NCBI GenBank assembly: GCA_002167365.1
Contig: NHCU01000055.1
Coordinates: 1 to 7,373, forward strand
DNA: 7,373 nucleotides
Source: Betaproteobacteria bacterium TMED41
Lineage (GTDB): Bacteria > Pseudomonadota > Gammaproteobacteria > Burkholderiales > Burkholderiaceae_A
Reading direction: 5' to 3'
Of the stretch, positions 1 through 7,128 are shown piece after piece (positions within the stretch are counted from its first letter, which is position 1; every line of letters begins with the position of its first letter). The notes below the pieces were generated by a model. That model did no database searches and was not told where the DNA came from. It worked only from the letters and a program-made list of their open reading frames with translations. A program made the position numbers and the translations under genes.

Positions 1-961
1 CAAAAACCCCTCCCATAATAAATAAAACTATTTCTTGCCTCGCTACTATTGCTACTACGCCTATCGCACCCCCTAATGCAAGAGCTCCAACGTCTCCCAT
101 AAAAACCTGAGCGGGGTATGCGTTAAACCACAAAAAAGCAAGGCCAGAACCAACTATTGCAGCACAAAAAACTGTAAGCTCCCCTGCTCCTGGTATGTAA
201 GGAAGTAGCAAATACTTAGAAAATACTGAATGCCCGGCAACGTAAGCAAAAACACCCAATCCAGCGGCAACTAAAACGGTAGGCATGATTGCTAATCCAT
301 CTAAGCCGTCAGTCAAATTGACTGCATTACTTGAACCCACAAGAACAAAGTATGAAAGCACTAGAAAACCAAATACACCTAATGGAAATGAATAATCTTT
401 AAAAAAAGGAATAATTAAATCTGCCTGTAGTGGTAAAGACATGACCAAGCCACTGTCTATCCACTTCAGAAATAACATCCAAGCCTCATTATTACTTGAT
501 GCAGAAACTGAGAAAACCAAATAAACTGAGGCTACTAATCCAATAAATGACTGCCAAAAAAATTTCCATTTGCCTGATAAACCCTCCGAATTTTTTTTAG
601 AAACTTTCAAATAATCATCAATCCACCCAACACATCCCAAACCCATTGTTACTGTTAACGCCGCCCAAACAAATCTATTGGTAAGGTCAGCCCAAAGAAT
701 TGTAGTTATAGTAAGGGAAATTAAAATAAGTGAACCTCCCATTGTAGGTGTCCCCTGTTTGATCAGATGAGTTTGGGGGCCATCATTTCTAACTGACTGT
801 TCGACATTCATACTTGCCAAAAACTTTATTACCCAAGGGCCCAAAAACAGTCCAATTGCCAGTGAAGTGAGTGTCGCCATAACGGCTCTAAGAGTCAGGT
901 ATTGAAAAACTGAAAAATAATTTATAAAACTTCCTAACCAATCAAAAAATGCTAATAACAT
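1..961 (-). CDS. mraY: MraY, phospho-MurNAc-pentapeptide transferase (3' end cut off by window)
   Basis: Integral inner-membrane enzyme that transfers phospho-MurNAc-pentapeptide from UDP to undecaprenyl phosphate, making lipid I. I translated 320 residues from the ATG at 961-959; the family is about 360 residues, so roughly 40 are missing beyond position 1 and the frame is open to the edge. Visible signatures: RNDGPQTH (58-65) and GTPTMGG (70-76) in the first cytoplasmic region, the Asp pair DDYLK (D115, D116), NLTDGLDGLA (215-224, with D218 and D221), and FMGD (287-290) followed by ALALGGAIG. Hydrophobic helices alternate with short loops throughout, as expected for a ten-helix protein. The ATG follows the murF stop by 10 bases and has a well-spaced AGGA. 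The stretch GHSVFSKYLLLPYIPGAGEL (243-262) resembles betaproteobacterial MraY more than E. coli, from memory. Identification is secure; only the C-terminus is unseen. Confidence 0.97.
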   Translation of the reverse strand, partial: MLLAFFDWLGSFINYFSVFQYLTLRAVMATLTSLAIGLFLGPWVIKFLASMNVEQSVRNDGPQTHLIKQGTPTMGGSLILISLTITTILWADLTNRFVWAALTVTMGLGCVGWIDDYLKVSKKNSEGLSGKWKFFWQSFIGLVASVYLVFSVSASSNNEAWMLFLKWIDSGLVMSLPLQADLIIPFFKDYSFPLGVFGFLVLSYFVLVGSSNAVNLTDGLDGLAIMPTVLVAAGLGVFAYVAGHSVFSKYLLLPYIPGAGELTVFCAAIVGSGLAFLWFNAYPAQVFMGDVGALALGGAIGVVAIVARQEIVLFIMGGVF

Positions 962-969
962 TCAAAAAT

Positions 970-973
970 TCCT
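970..973 (-). promoter_or_regulatory. Ribosome binding site of mraY
   Basis: AGGA on the minus strand, overlapping the murF TAG stop and 8 bases from the mraY ATG. It supports the ATG at 961-959 as the start and is one of the clearer Shine-Dalgarno sequences in the window. mraY is also the only gene here that does not overlap the gene before it. Confidence 0.65.
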
Positions 974-2441
974 ATGGGCTAACTAAACAATTGACAATCA
1001 AATCAAGATTAGAAGCTCTAGAGCCTTTAATCCAAAGTAATGAAGAACTTTTTTGAGAAGAGGTTAAATTTAACCAAGATCTAACATCTTCCTCTAATTT
1101 TTTCTCTGATGAGTATGATTTACCTTGTTTTAAACTTTTACTAGCCATAGAAAAATATTTTCCAATAAGAAAAACTTCATCTAAATGTTCTAAGGCCAAA
1201 ACTAAAATTTCACGATGAATTGATTCTGAGTTTTCTCCAATTTCAGCCATATCCCCCAAAACCATTGCTTTCCGGCCTGTGATATTTGCCATAGTTGTTA
1301 TTGCAGCATGGACAGAGTCTGGATTTGCATTATAACTATCGTCAACCACTACCGCTCCGTTTCTTAAATGGTGAAAAAGACCTCTGCCTTTTATTGGTGT
1401 AAAAGTTTTTAACCCCTGTAAAATTGACTCATGAGAGAGACCTAAAGCAATCGATGCTGCTACAGCTCCTGTTACAGTTCTAGCGAAATGCTCTCCCAAT
1501 CCATTAAGTTGGACACGTCCGATCGAATCTCCATTCAAGGCCAGTTCAATGAACAAGGGATTATTTCCGAGAATTTTGCAAGTAACTTCTTTTACGTCAT
1601 CCATATCAGCAAATTCAGACTCATCATCAAACATACTGAACCTAAATACTGTGCTCTTATTTTTATTTGCAAGTTTCCACCAAACATCCTCATTTTTTTT
1701 ATCTTTTGGGAAAATTACAATGTTGTTTTCAATTAAATGCGAGATTACTGAGCCATTTTCTTCGGCTGTAGCTCTGATAGATCCGAGAAATTCCTGGTGT
1801 TCTCTATGGGCATTAACAATGAGAGAAAAATTAGGTTGAGCCATCGAAGAAAGTTTTTTTATTTCACCCATTTGATTCATGCCCATTTCGATTACTGCAA
1901 ATTTATTCTGAACATTCAACCTCATTAAATTCAAAGGAACACCGATATGATTATTTTGATTACCGTAGGAGGAGAATTGTGATTTTGCTCCAACTTCTAT
2001 TTTTAAAATTGCTGAAATTATTTCTTTGGCAGTTGTTTTACCATTCGATCCGGTAACGGTAATTAATTTACCCTCCCAGGCTTTTCTAACTCTCTCTGCA
2101 AGTTTTCCAAAAGCCTCTATAACATTGTCAACTGAGAGCAAGAAAAAATCGTGATCAATCATTTCTAGTAATTCTTTATTGATCTTGTTTTTTTCAACAA
2201 TAGCCGCAATAGCTTTATTTTTTTTTACCTCTTTTAAAAATAAATGACCATCATAAGTTTTTCCTTTGATAGAAAGGTAAATAAAATTTTTCTCAACTGC
2301 TCTGCTGTCTATAGAAAGTCCTTTAACTATTCTGTTTTTGTTAGGAAACCTATCCAGAAAAAAAGAATTGGGAATCCATTTTTTTAGCAATAAAAGTGGT
2401 ATCTCAAATCTGGCAACTTTTGCTGACATTTTTTCTATCAT
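972..2441 (-). CDS. murF: MurF, UDP-MurNAc-tripeptide:D-Ala-D-Ala ligase
   Basis: Cytoplasmic Mur ligase that adds D-Ala-D-Ala to UDP-MurNAc-tripeptide using ATP, giving the pentapeptide used by MraY. It has 489 residues, slightly long for the family (about 450). Order of motifs: DSR (45-47) in the N-terminal UDP-substrate domain, P-loop GSNGKTT (131-137), EMGMNQMGEI (185-194), the acidic/His segment NAHREHQEF (210-218), DDSYNANP (367-374), LGDMAEIG (395-402) and KGSR (472-475). The substrate domain begins late, after about 35 poorly conserved residues. The ATG at 2441-2439 overlaps the murE TGA as ATGA; no strong ribosome site is visible, so coupling is likely. A second in-frame ATG (Met5, 2429-2427) cannot be excluded. 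Two usual family residues differ: Asn229 sits where E. coli has the carbamylated Lys, and GEHFARTV (316-323) replaces the usual GRHN-type motif. Confidence 0.97.
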   Translation of the reverse strand: MIEKMSAKVARFEIPLLLLKKWIPNSFFLDRFPNKNRIVKGLSIDSRAVEKNFIYLSIKGKTYDGHLFLKEVKKNKAIAAIVEKNKINKELLEMIDHDFFLLSVDNVIEAFGKLAERVRKAWEGKLITVTGSNGKTTAKEIISAILKIEVGAKSQFSSYGNQNNHIGVPLNLMRLNVQNKFAVIEMGMNQMGEIKKLSSMAQPNFSLIVNAHREHQEFLGSIRATAEENGSVISHLIENNIVIFPKDKKNEDVWWKLANKNKSTVFRFSMFDDESEFADMDDVKEVTCKILGNNPLFIELALNGDSIGRVQLNGLGEHFARTVTGAVAASIALGLSHESILQGLKTFTPIKGRGLFHHLRNGAVVVDDSYNANPDSVHAAITTMANITGRKAMVLGDMAEIGENSESIHREILVLALEHLDEVFLIGKYFSMASKSLKQGKSYSSEKKLEEDVRSWLNLTSSQKSSSLLWIKGSRASNLDLIVNCLVSP

Positions 2442-4075
2442 CGTTTGACATTACCCAACACTTTATTACGCTCCTGAAATGCAGATTTTACTTCTATAGC
2501 GTCATTGAAGAATATTTTTCTTGTATTAATAATTTGATAATTTTCGTGGCCCTTACCTGCGATTAGAATAACGTCATCCTCATTTGCCTTTAAGATAGTC
2601 TCTCTTATCCCTTTTCGCCTACTTTCTAGCAATAACCACTTTGATCTCAAATTTTTTTTTATCCCCAAAAGGATCTGTCTATTAATATTTTTTATATTTT
2701 CAGACCTTGGGTTATCCGAAGTTATGCAACCCCAATCACAAAATTCAGCGGCTATTTCCCCCATGACTGATCTTTTAATTTTGTCTTTGTCTCCTCCACA
2801 TCCAAAAACGCATAATAATTTTCCCTTTTTTTTATTGGATAATAACTTAAGAGTTGATAGAGTTTGCTTGAATGCGTCTGGGGTATGAGCATAGTCAATA
2901 CATACTAATGGAGAGTTTATATCCACCAAAAAATTCATTCGCCCTTCAGGCGTTGCAAAACTTTTTAATGAGGTTATTACTTCTGATAAGTGTTTTCCCT
3001 CTGTAACCATGAGCCCTGCAACAGCCGCTGCGTTTTCCATATTGTGATTACCAATTGTCGGAATAGAAAAACTTTCGATTAATTTAGATTTATATATAAA
3101 AGAAATATTTGTTTCGGAAATAGAAATATGATTTGTTTTTAAATTAATATCTGATTCAATATTTTCGTTTGTGGCAGAGACAAAAAAGATATTATTTAAA
3201 TTGTCAATTTTTTTCTTTATGTTTTTATAAGTACTAAAACTTGTTTCATTGCTTTTTACAAAAATCATTGTTTCCAAATTAGGAGCCTGAAAAAGAAGAG
3301 CTTTAGAAGCTTCCAACTCTTCAAGACTTCCATGAAAATCAAGATGATCATGGCTTATGTTTGTCAAAATGGCATGTCTAATTTTGCAGCCAAGCAATCT
3401 TCCTTGGACCAGTCCGATAGAGGAAGCCTCAATGATTAATCTATTTATATCTTGAGTGAATAAATGATTTATACATCTTTGTAAAAAAACAGCACTAGGA
3501 GTGGTCAGCCCGAATTCTAAAACTTTTTTTTCTTCAATGCCATTGAATGTTTTTTTGTAGATTATTAAACCCAAAGTGCCTATTGACGCGCAAGAACCTT
3601 CACAAGTCGCAAATGCTTTGGCTGCGGCATTGACGACTGTAGTTTTTCCGTTGGTTCCAGTCACTGCTGAAATTTTTATTTTCTTAGAAGGATTTGAATA
3701 AAATGAAGACGCTAAAAAACCAGCCAAGGTTCTTAGTGAATTGATGAAGTATGTTTTATGCCAGCTTGAAGTATGATTTTTTTCATTTTCATAACACCAT
3801 TCCTCTACAATTTTTTTGTCTGCAGTATCAGCAACAATGGCAATGGGGTTTTTTGTCTTTGCTAATGCTAATAGAGCTTTAGGGCCATAATTGCATCCTG
3901 AATTTAATATATAAATATCTCCCTTTCTTAATTTGTTTGTATCATCACTCATTTGAGCAGTAGTATATTTTTTTCTTAGAAGTGTTCCCAAATCTGTTGC
4001 ATTTTCATTTAAGGGTGGCAACCATGAAAAAGATTGACTCAAATTAAAGTTGGAATTTGTGCTTTTAGTATTCAA
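2438..4075 (-). CDS. murE: MurE, UDP-MurNAc-dipeptide:meso-diaminopimelate ligase
   Basis: Cytoplasmic Mur ligase that adds the third stem-peptide residue to UDP-MurNAc-L-Ala-D-Glu. It has 545 residues against about 495 in E. coli. Visible motifs: P-loop TGTNGKTT (139-146), EASSIGL (216-222), DHLDFHG (243-249), the probable carbamylated Lys258 in ASK, GNHNMENA (342-349), EGRM (377-380), DYAHTPD (394-400), FGCGGDKD (424-431), DNPR (454-457) and GKGHE (507-511). DNPR is the known marker for meso-diaminopimelate rather than lysine as substrate. The start is TTG at 4075-4073, overlapping the ftsI TGA as TTGA: no in-frame ATG lies nearby upstream, and the first internal Met (42) would remove part of the N-terminal domain. 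No Shine-Dalgarno is apparent. The N-terminal UDP-binding domain is divergent: SDDT (43-46) stands where DSR is usual. The extra length comes partly from loops around residues 275-335. Confidence 0.97.
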   Translation of the reverse strand: MNTKSTNSNFNLSQSFSWLPPLNENATDLGTLLRKKYTTAQMSDDTNKLRKGDIYILNSGCNYGPKALLALAKTKNPIAIVADTADKKIVEEWCYENEKNHTSSWHKTYFINSLRTLAGFLASSFYSNPSKKIKISAVTGTNGKTTVVNAAAKAFATCEGSCASIGTLGLIIYKKTFNGIEEKKVLEFGLTTPSAVFLQRCINHLFTQDINRLIIEASSIGLVQGRLLGCKIRHAILTNISHDHLDFHGSLEELEASKALLFQAPNLETMIFVKSNETSFSTYKNIKKKIDNLNNIFFVSATNENIESDINLKTNHISISETNISFIYKSKLIESFSIPTIGNHNMENAAAVAGLMVTEGKHLSEVITSLKSFATPEGRMNFLVDINSPLVCIDYAHTPDAFKQTLSTLKLLSNKKKGKLLCVFGCGGDKDKIKRSVMGEIAAEFCDWGCITSDNPRSENIKNINRQILLGIKKNLRSKWLLLESRRKGIRETILKANEDDVILIAGKGHENYQIINTRKIFFNDAIEVKSAFQERNKVLGNVKR

Positions 4076-5853
4076 CGTGATGAGGATTTTAAAAAAGCTG
4101 TCTTTGGTAATACTTGTTTTGGCTGATTAGGTGACATTTGTAGTCTTGTTAAAGCATCACTAGCTATTTTCGAAAATATTGGAGCGGCAACCTGACCGCC
4201 GGTTCTTACACCTTTTGGTTCATCAACCATAACTGCTATAACAAATCTAGGATTATCTAAGGGAGCAATTCCTACAAATGAGGCTATATACCTGTTTTTT
4301 GAATACCCGCCATTTTCAGCCTTCTGTGCAGTTCCTGTTTTTCCTGCAATTCTAAATCCATCAACTTGGGCTTTTACTCCTGTCCCAAACGAGCTGGAAG
4401 CTCGCTCAAGCATGAACCTTACCGACATTATTGATTCATTTGAAAAAACTTGTATACCCCTTCTTTTGAAATTCGACTTCAATAAACTAATTGGAATCAA
4501 ATCACCTGATCTCGCAAAGACTGTATATGCCTGAGCTAATTGAGCTAATGAAACGGAGACACCATGACCATATGATATGGTTGCACGAGTTACTTTATCC
4601 CAACTTTGCCAAGGAGATAGTCTACCCTTTGCAAGCCCACCCAAAGGTAGATTTGGTGATTTACCAAAACCTAACGTCTGATAATAATCATACATATGAC
4701 TAGGATTTAGTTTCAATGCGACTCTTACGGTTCCAACATTGCTTGATTTAGCCAAAACATCCGAAACACTAAGAATGCCAAATGGTTTGAAATCCCTAAG
4801 TATTTCTCCGTTTAATTTTATATAACCCGGGGAGGTATCAATAATAGTTAACGGCTCAACTAAACCCTTATCTAAGGCTGCAGCGATAGCAAATGGTTTG
4901 AATGTCGATCCTGGTTCGAAACTATCAGTTACTGACCTATTTCTAATATCATCGAGTGATAGGTTTTTTCTTTTTCCAGGATCAAATGCGGGCGCATTAA
5001 CCATTGCTAATATATCGCCTGATCTAGAGTCCACAACAACTACAGAAACCGATTTTGCGTTGTGCTTATGCTTTGCAATAAGGGCATTTTTATAAACCAT
5101 TGATTGCATAGAAGCATCAATTGATAAATGCACATCATTTCCAGGGGCAGGTTCTTTTAAGATTTTTTCATCAAAAGCAATATTTCCTCTTTCAACATGA
5201 ATAAACCTTAATCCCTGTACCCCCCTTAATTGATCATCAAACGCAAACTCCACCCCATCTTGACCCTTGTCTGTCTCACTAGTGAGCCCAAGAAGTGTTG
5301 AAAATGCGTCTTTATATGGATAATTTCTTTGGTAAATCTGTTCAAATTCAATGCCACTAACTCCAAGATTTTTAATTTGATTCTTAATGTTTGGGTTCAC
5401 ACCAGAGGAAATATAAAAATATTTTTTTGAATTTTGATGCTTTTTTATTATATCTTCAGGGCTTTTCCCGATTAATTTTGCAAAATCATTTATTTGTTTA
5501 CTATTAGGGCTGAACCGATTGGGAACAATGCCAACCTTAAACTCTAGTGTACTGACGGCCAATATCTCTCCATTTCGATCTAAAATTTTACCTCTTGCAG
5601 CAGGTATAGGTTGCGTTTCCGTGTATCTTGTAATTGCTCTTTTTTTCCAAGTGTCAACATCTAAATGTTGCAAATAAAATGCTCTTATGAATACCGCAAG
5701 AAAGCCCATCAGAAGCAACAATATAATTATGCGGGAACGCCACACAGTAGATTGCCAAATCAAAATAGAGTTAGAACTAGAATGTGATAAATCTCTTCGT
5801 CTTCTTACCCGAGAACTTGTATACGAATTATGCATTCTCACCTTATTCTTCAT
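4072..5853 (-). CDS. ftsI: FtsI (PBP3), septal peptidoglycan D,D-transpeptidase
   Basis: Class B penicillin-binding protein that cross-links septal peptidoglycan in the divisome together with FtsW. It has 593 residues, the usual length. A basic cytoplasmic N-terminus (RVRRRR, 15-20) is followed by one membrane helix (about 41-57). Then come the pedestal/dimerisation domain with RGKILDRNG (88-96) and the periplasmic transpeptidase domain with all three catalytic motifs: STFK (316-319, nucleophile Ser316), SSN (370-372) and KTGT (505-508). The long start (ATG 5853-5851) overlaps ftsL by 11 bases; an in-frame ATG at Met7 (5835-5833) has a better ribosome site (AAGG, 5-base spacer), so the true start may be 18 bases later. 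The C-terminus is a short Lys/Ser-rich tail. The TGA stop overlaps the murE TTG. No feature suggests loss of activity or beta-lactam target change that I could judge by eye. Confidence 0.97.
   Translation of the reverse strand: MKNKVRMHNSYTSSRVRRRRDLSHSSSNSILIWQSTVWRSRIIILLLLMGFLAVFIRAFYLQHLDVDTWKKRAITRYTETQPIPAARGKILDRNGEILAVSTLEFKVGIVPNRFSPNSKQINDFAKLIGKSPEDIIKKHQNSKKYFYISSGVNPNIKNQIKNLGVSGIEFEQIYQRNYPYKDAFSTLLGLTSETDKGQDGVEFAFDDQLRGVQGLRFIHVERGNIAFDEKILKEPAPGNDVHLSIDASMQSMVYKNALIAKHKHNAKSVSVVVVDSRSGDILAMVNAPAFDPGKRKNLSLDDIRNRSVTDSFEPGSTFKPFAIAAALDKGLVEPLTIIDTSPGYIKLNGEILRDFKPFGILSVSDVLAKSSNVGTVRVALKLNPSHMYDYYQTLGFGKSPNLPLGGLAKGRLSPWQSWDKVTRATISYGHGVSVSLAQLAQAYTVFARSGDLIPISLLKSNFKRRGIQVFSNESIMSVRFMLERASSSFGTGVKAQVDGFRIAGKTGTAQKAENGGYSKNRYIASFVGIAPLDNPRFVIAVMVDEPKGVRTGGQVAAPIFSKIASDALTRLQMSPNQPKQVLPKTAFLKSSSR
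5841..5844 (-). promoter_or_regulatory. Candidate ribosome binding site for the downstream ftsI start (Met7)
   Basis: AAGG on the minus strand, overlapping the ftsL TAA stop, lies 5 bases from the ATG at 5835-5833. The upstream ATG (5853-5851) is preceded only by an A-rich run. This favours Met7 as the ftsI start but does not settle it. Confidence 0.4.
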
Positions 5854-6112
5854 TTTTTTTCATAGGGTAGAGAACTATATCTGAAGGTTTAATTACTCTC
5901 ATTTTTAAATCACTTTCAGCAACTGCCTTGATTCTGGATGAATCCTCGAGCTCGGTAAGAAGAACTTGAAATGATGAAATTTCCGATTTCACCCTCTCAT
6001 GCTCCTTTAAAATGTTTTCTTTTTTAGTATGAAGAACACGACCGTTATATCTAGCATCCACTAAAGCCAGAGAGGAAATGACAAATAAAATCGTTGCTGT
6101 TACTAGTTTCAT
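5843..6112 (-). CDS. ftsL: FtsL, cell division protein
   Basis: Small bitopic divisome protein that works with FtsB and FtsQ and helps activate FtsW-FtsI at the septum. It has 89 residues. The N-terminal membrane helix (about 3-19) starts almost at the first residue, leaving practically no cytoplasmic tail, as in the short FtsL proteins of betaproteobacteria. A charged, heptad-like region (about 26-58) fits the expected periplasmic coiled coil. The family's C-terminal segment is present as SRIKAVAESDLKM (59-71). Sequence conservation in this family is low, so the call rests on size, topology, that segment and position between rsmH and ftsI. The ATG overlaps the rsmH TGA as ATGA; the upstream GAAGAA is at best a weak ribosome site. 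An A8 run lies near the 3' end. Confidence 0.93.
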   Translation of the reverse strand: MKLVTATILFVISSLALVDARYNGRVLHTKKENILKEHERVKSEISSFQVLLTELEDSSRIKAVAESDLKMRVIKPSDIVLYPMKKNEE

Positions 6113-7128
6113 TTATTCTTCTGGTTTTTTGGGTTTTCTAAATATTCAAAATCTCTTGCTAATTCTCCTACTCTCAATACTGCACTTCTTGCTCTTCTAT
6201 TAACTTTTATTTCCTCATGGGAAGGAAGAACCCGTTTTATTTGTTTAATTTTTGGAAGCAAAGGCTCTTTAATATATTTAATATCTGAAATAAAAGCGTA
6301 TTGCTTTGAAGTCATTCGATCAGACCTAGAAACTGATTTATTTGAAGGATTCATTTTTTTTTTAACAATCCTATCTTCAATTGAGTGAAAACTGATGATG
6401 CTAACCCTTCCATGCGTAACAACAATTTCGGGAATTTTTTCTAACAAGAAAATTAATTCATCAATTTCATTGTTTATGTAAATCCTAAATGCCTGAAAAC
6501 TTTTGGTTGCTGGATGCTTTAAATTTTGATTATTTTTTCCTTTTAATCTGTAAATTTTAGTTATTAATTCTGCCAAATCTGCTGTGGTCTTAAGTTTATT
6601 TTTACCGTTAGCATTATTATTTTTTATTACCTTACAAATTTCATTGGCTATGGACTTAGAAAAACGCTCTTCTCCAAAAACACTAAGTACGTTTTGAATT
6701 TCAGATGAGTTCGCTTTTTTTAACCACGATAACAAAGATTCTCCAGTCGTAGGGTCCATTCTCATGTCGAGTGGGCCGTTTTTCAAAAAGGAAAAGCCTC
6801 TATTTTTGTCTTCTACTTGAGGTGATGAAACTCCCAAATCAATCAATAAACCGTTAATTTTTGGAATGCTTTTCTCTTTCAAGAGTGAAGGAAGAGATGA
6901 AAATTTAGCATGATGTACTTGAAGTCTTGAGTCATTAATATTCGAAGCATGTTTTATAGCATCAGGATCCCGGTCTATGGCTACCAAATGCCCTGAGGGT
7001 CCAAGTCTGTTTAAAATCTCTTTGGTATGCCCACCTCTTCCAAATGTGGCATCCACATAGATTCCATTTGGAATAATTTTTAAGCCATCTACAGCTTCTT
7101 TCATCAGGACAGGAATGTGAGAATTCAC
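6109..7128 (-). CDS. rsmH: RsmH (MraW), 16S rRNA m4C1402 N4-methyltransferase
   Basis: S-adenosylmethionine-dependent methylase that modifies the N4 of C1402 in 16S rRNA in the ribosomal P site; its location in the cell-wall cluster is conserved though its job is ribosomal. It has 339 residues, slightly longer than E. coli (313). Signatures: HIPVL (4-8), the SAM-binding DATFGRGGH (26-34), DRD (52-54), DLGVSSPQ (97-104), GPLDMRMD (118-125), HPATKSFQAFRI (205-216), SFHSIEDR (246-253) and RRARSAVLR (311-319). The start is GTG at 7128-7126: an in-frame TAA lies 6 bases upstream, and the next Met (9) would cut into HIPVL. GTG overlaps the mraZ TGA as GTGA and has a good ribosome site. The tail after the RRARS motif is Asn/Lys-rich, and an A10 run encodes Lys256-258 and the first base of Met259. 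Confidence 0.97.
   Translation of the reverse strand: MNSHIPVLMKEAVDGLKIIPNGIYVDATFGRGGHTKEILNRLGPSGHLVAIDRDPDAIKHASNINDSRLQVHHAKFSSLPSLLKEKSIPKINGLLIDLGVSSPQVEDKNRGFSFLKNGPLDMRMDPTTGESLLSWLKKANSSEIQNVLSVFGEERFSKSIANEICKVIKNNNANGKNKLKTTADLAELITKIYRLKGKNNQNLKHPATKSFQAFRIYINNEIDELIFLLEKIPEIVVTHGRVSIISFHSIEDRIVKKKMNPSNKSVSRSDRMTSKQYAFISDIKYIKEPLLPKIKQIKRVLPSHEEIKVNRRARSAVLRVGELARDFEYLENPKNQKNK
6354..6363 (-). repeat. A10 homopolymer run inside rsmH
   Basis: Ten consecutive A on the coding strand encode Lys256-258 and the first base of Met259. It is the longest A run I noticed in the window; an A9 run lies in murE (2652-2660) and A8 runs in mraY (591-598), at the end of ftsL and in mraZ. Runs like these can promote polymerase slippage. 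The downstream RRARS motif is in frame, so the gene is intact as read. Confidence 0.7.

Noticed and set aside
1488..1839. Two overlapping plus-strand reading frames of 82 and 96 codons
   Set aside because: They lie wholly inside murF on the opposite strand, have no recognisable motif and no ribosome site, and are the type of frame that AT-rich antisense sequence yields by chance.
2640..2700. T-rich stretches that might look like Rho-independent terminators
   Set aside because: They are A-rich Lys/Asn codons inside murE on the opposite strand, and no GC-rich hairpin precedes them in either direction.
4491..5095. Plus-strand frames of 65-70 codons antisense to ftsI
   Set aside because: They are antisense to the well-conserved transpeptidase domain, share no family pattern, and are shadows of that gene.
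5687..5884. Plus-strand 65-codon frame across the ftsI/ftsL junction
   Set aside because: Its hydrophobic C-terminal stretch comes from the reverse complement of A-rich coding sequence; no independent support.
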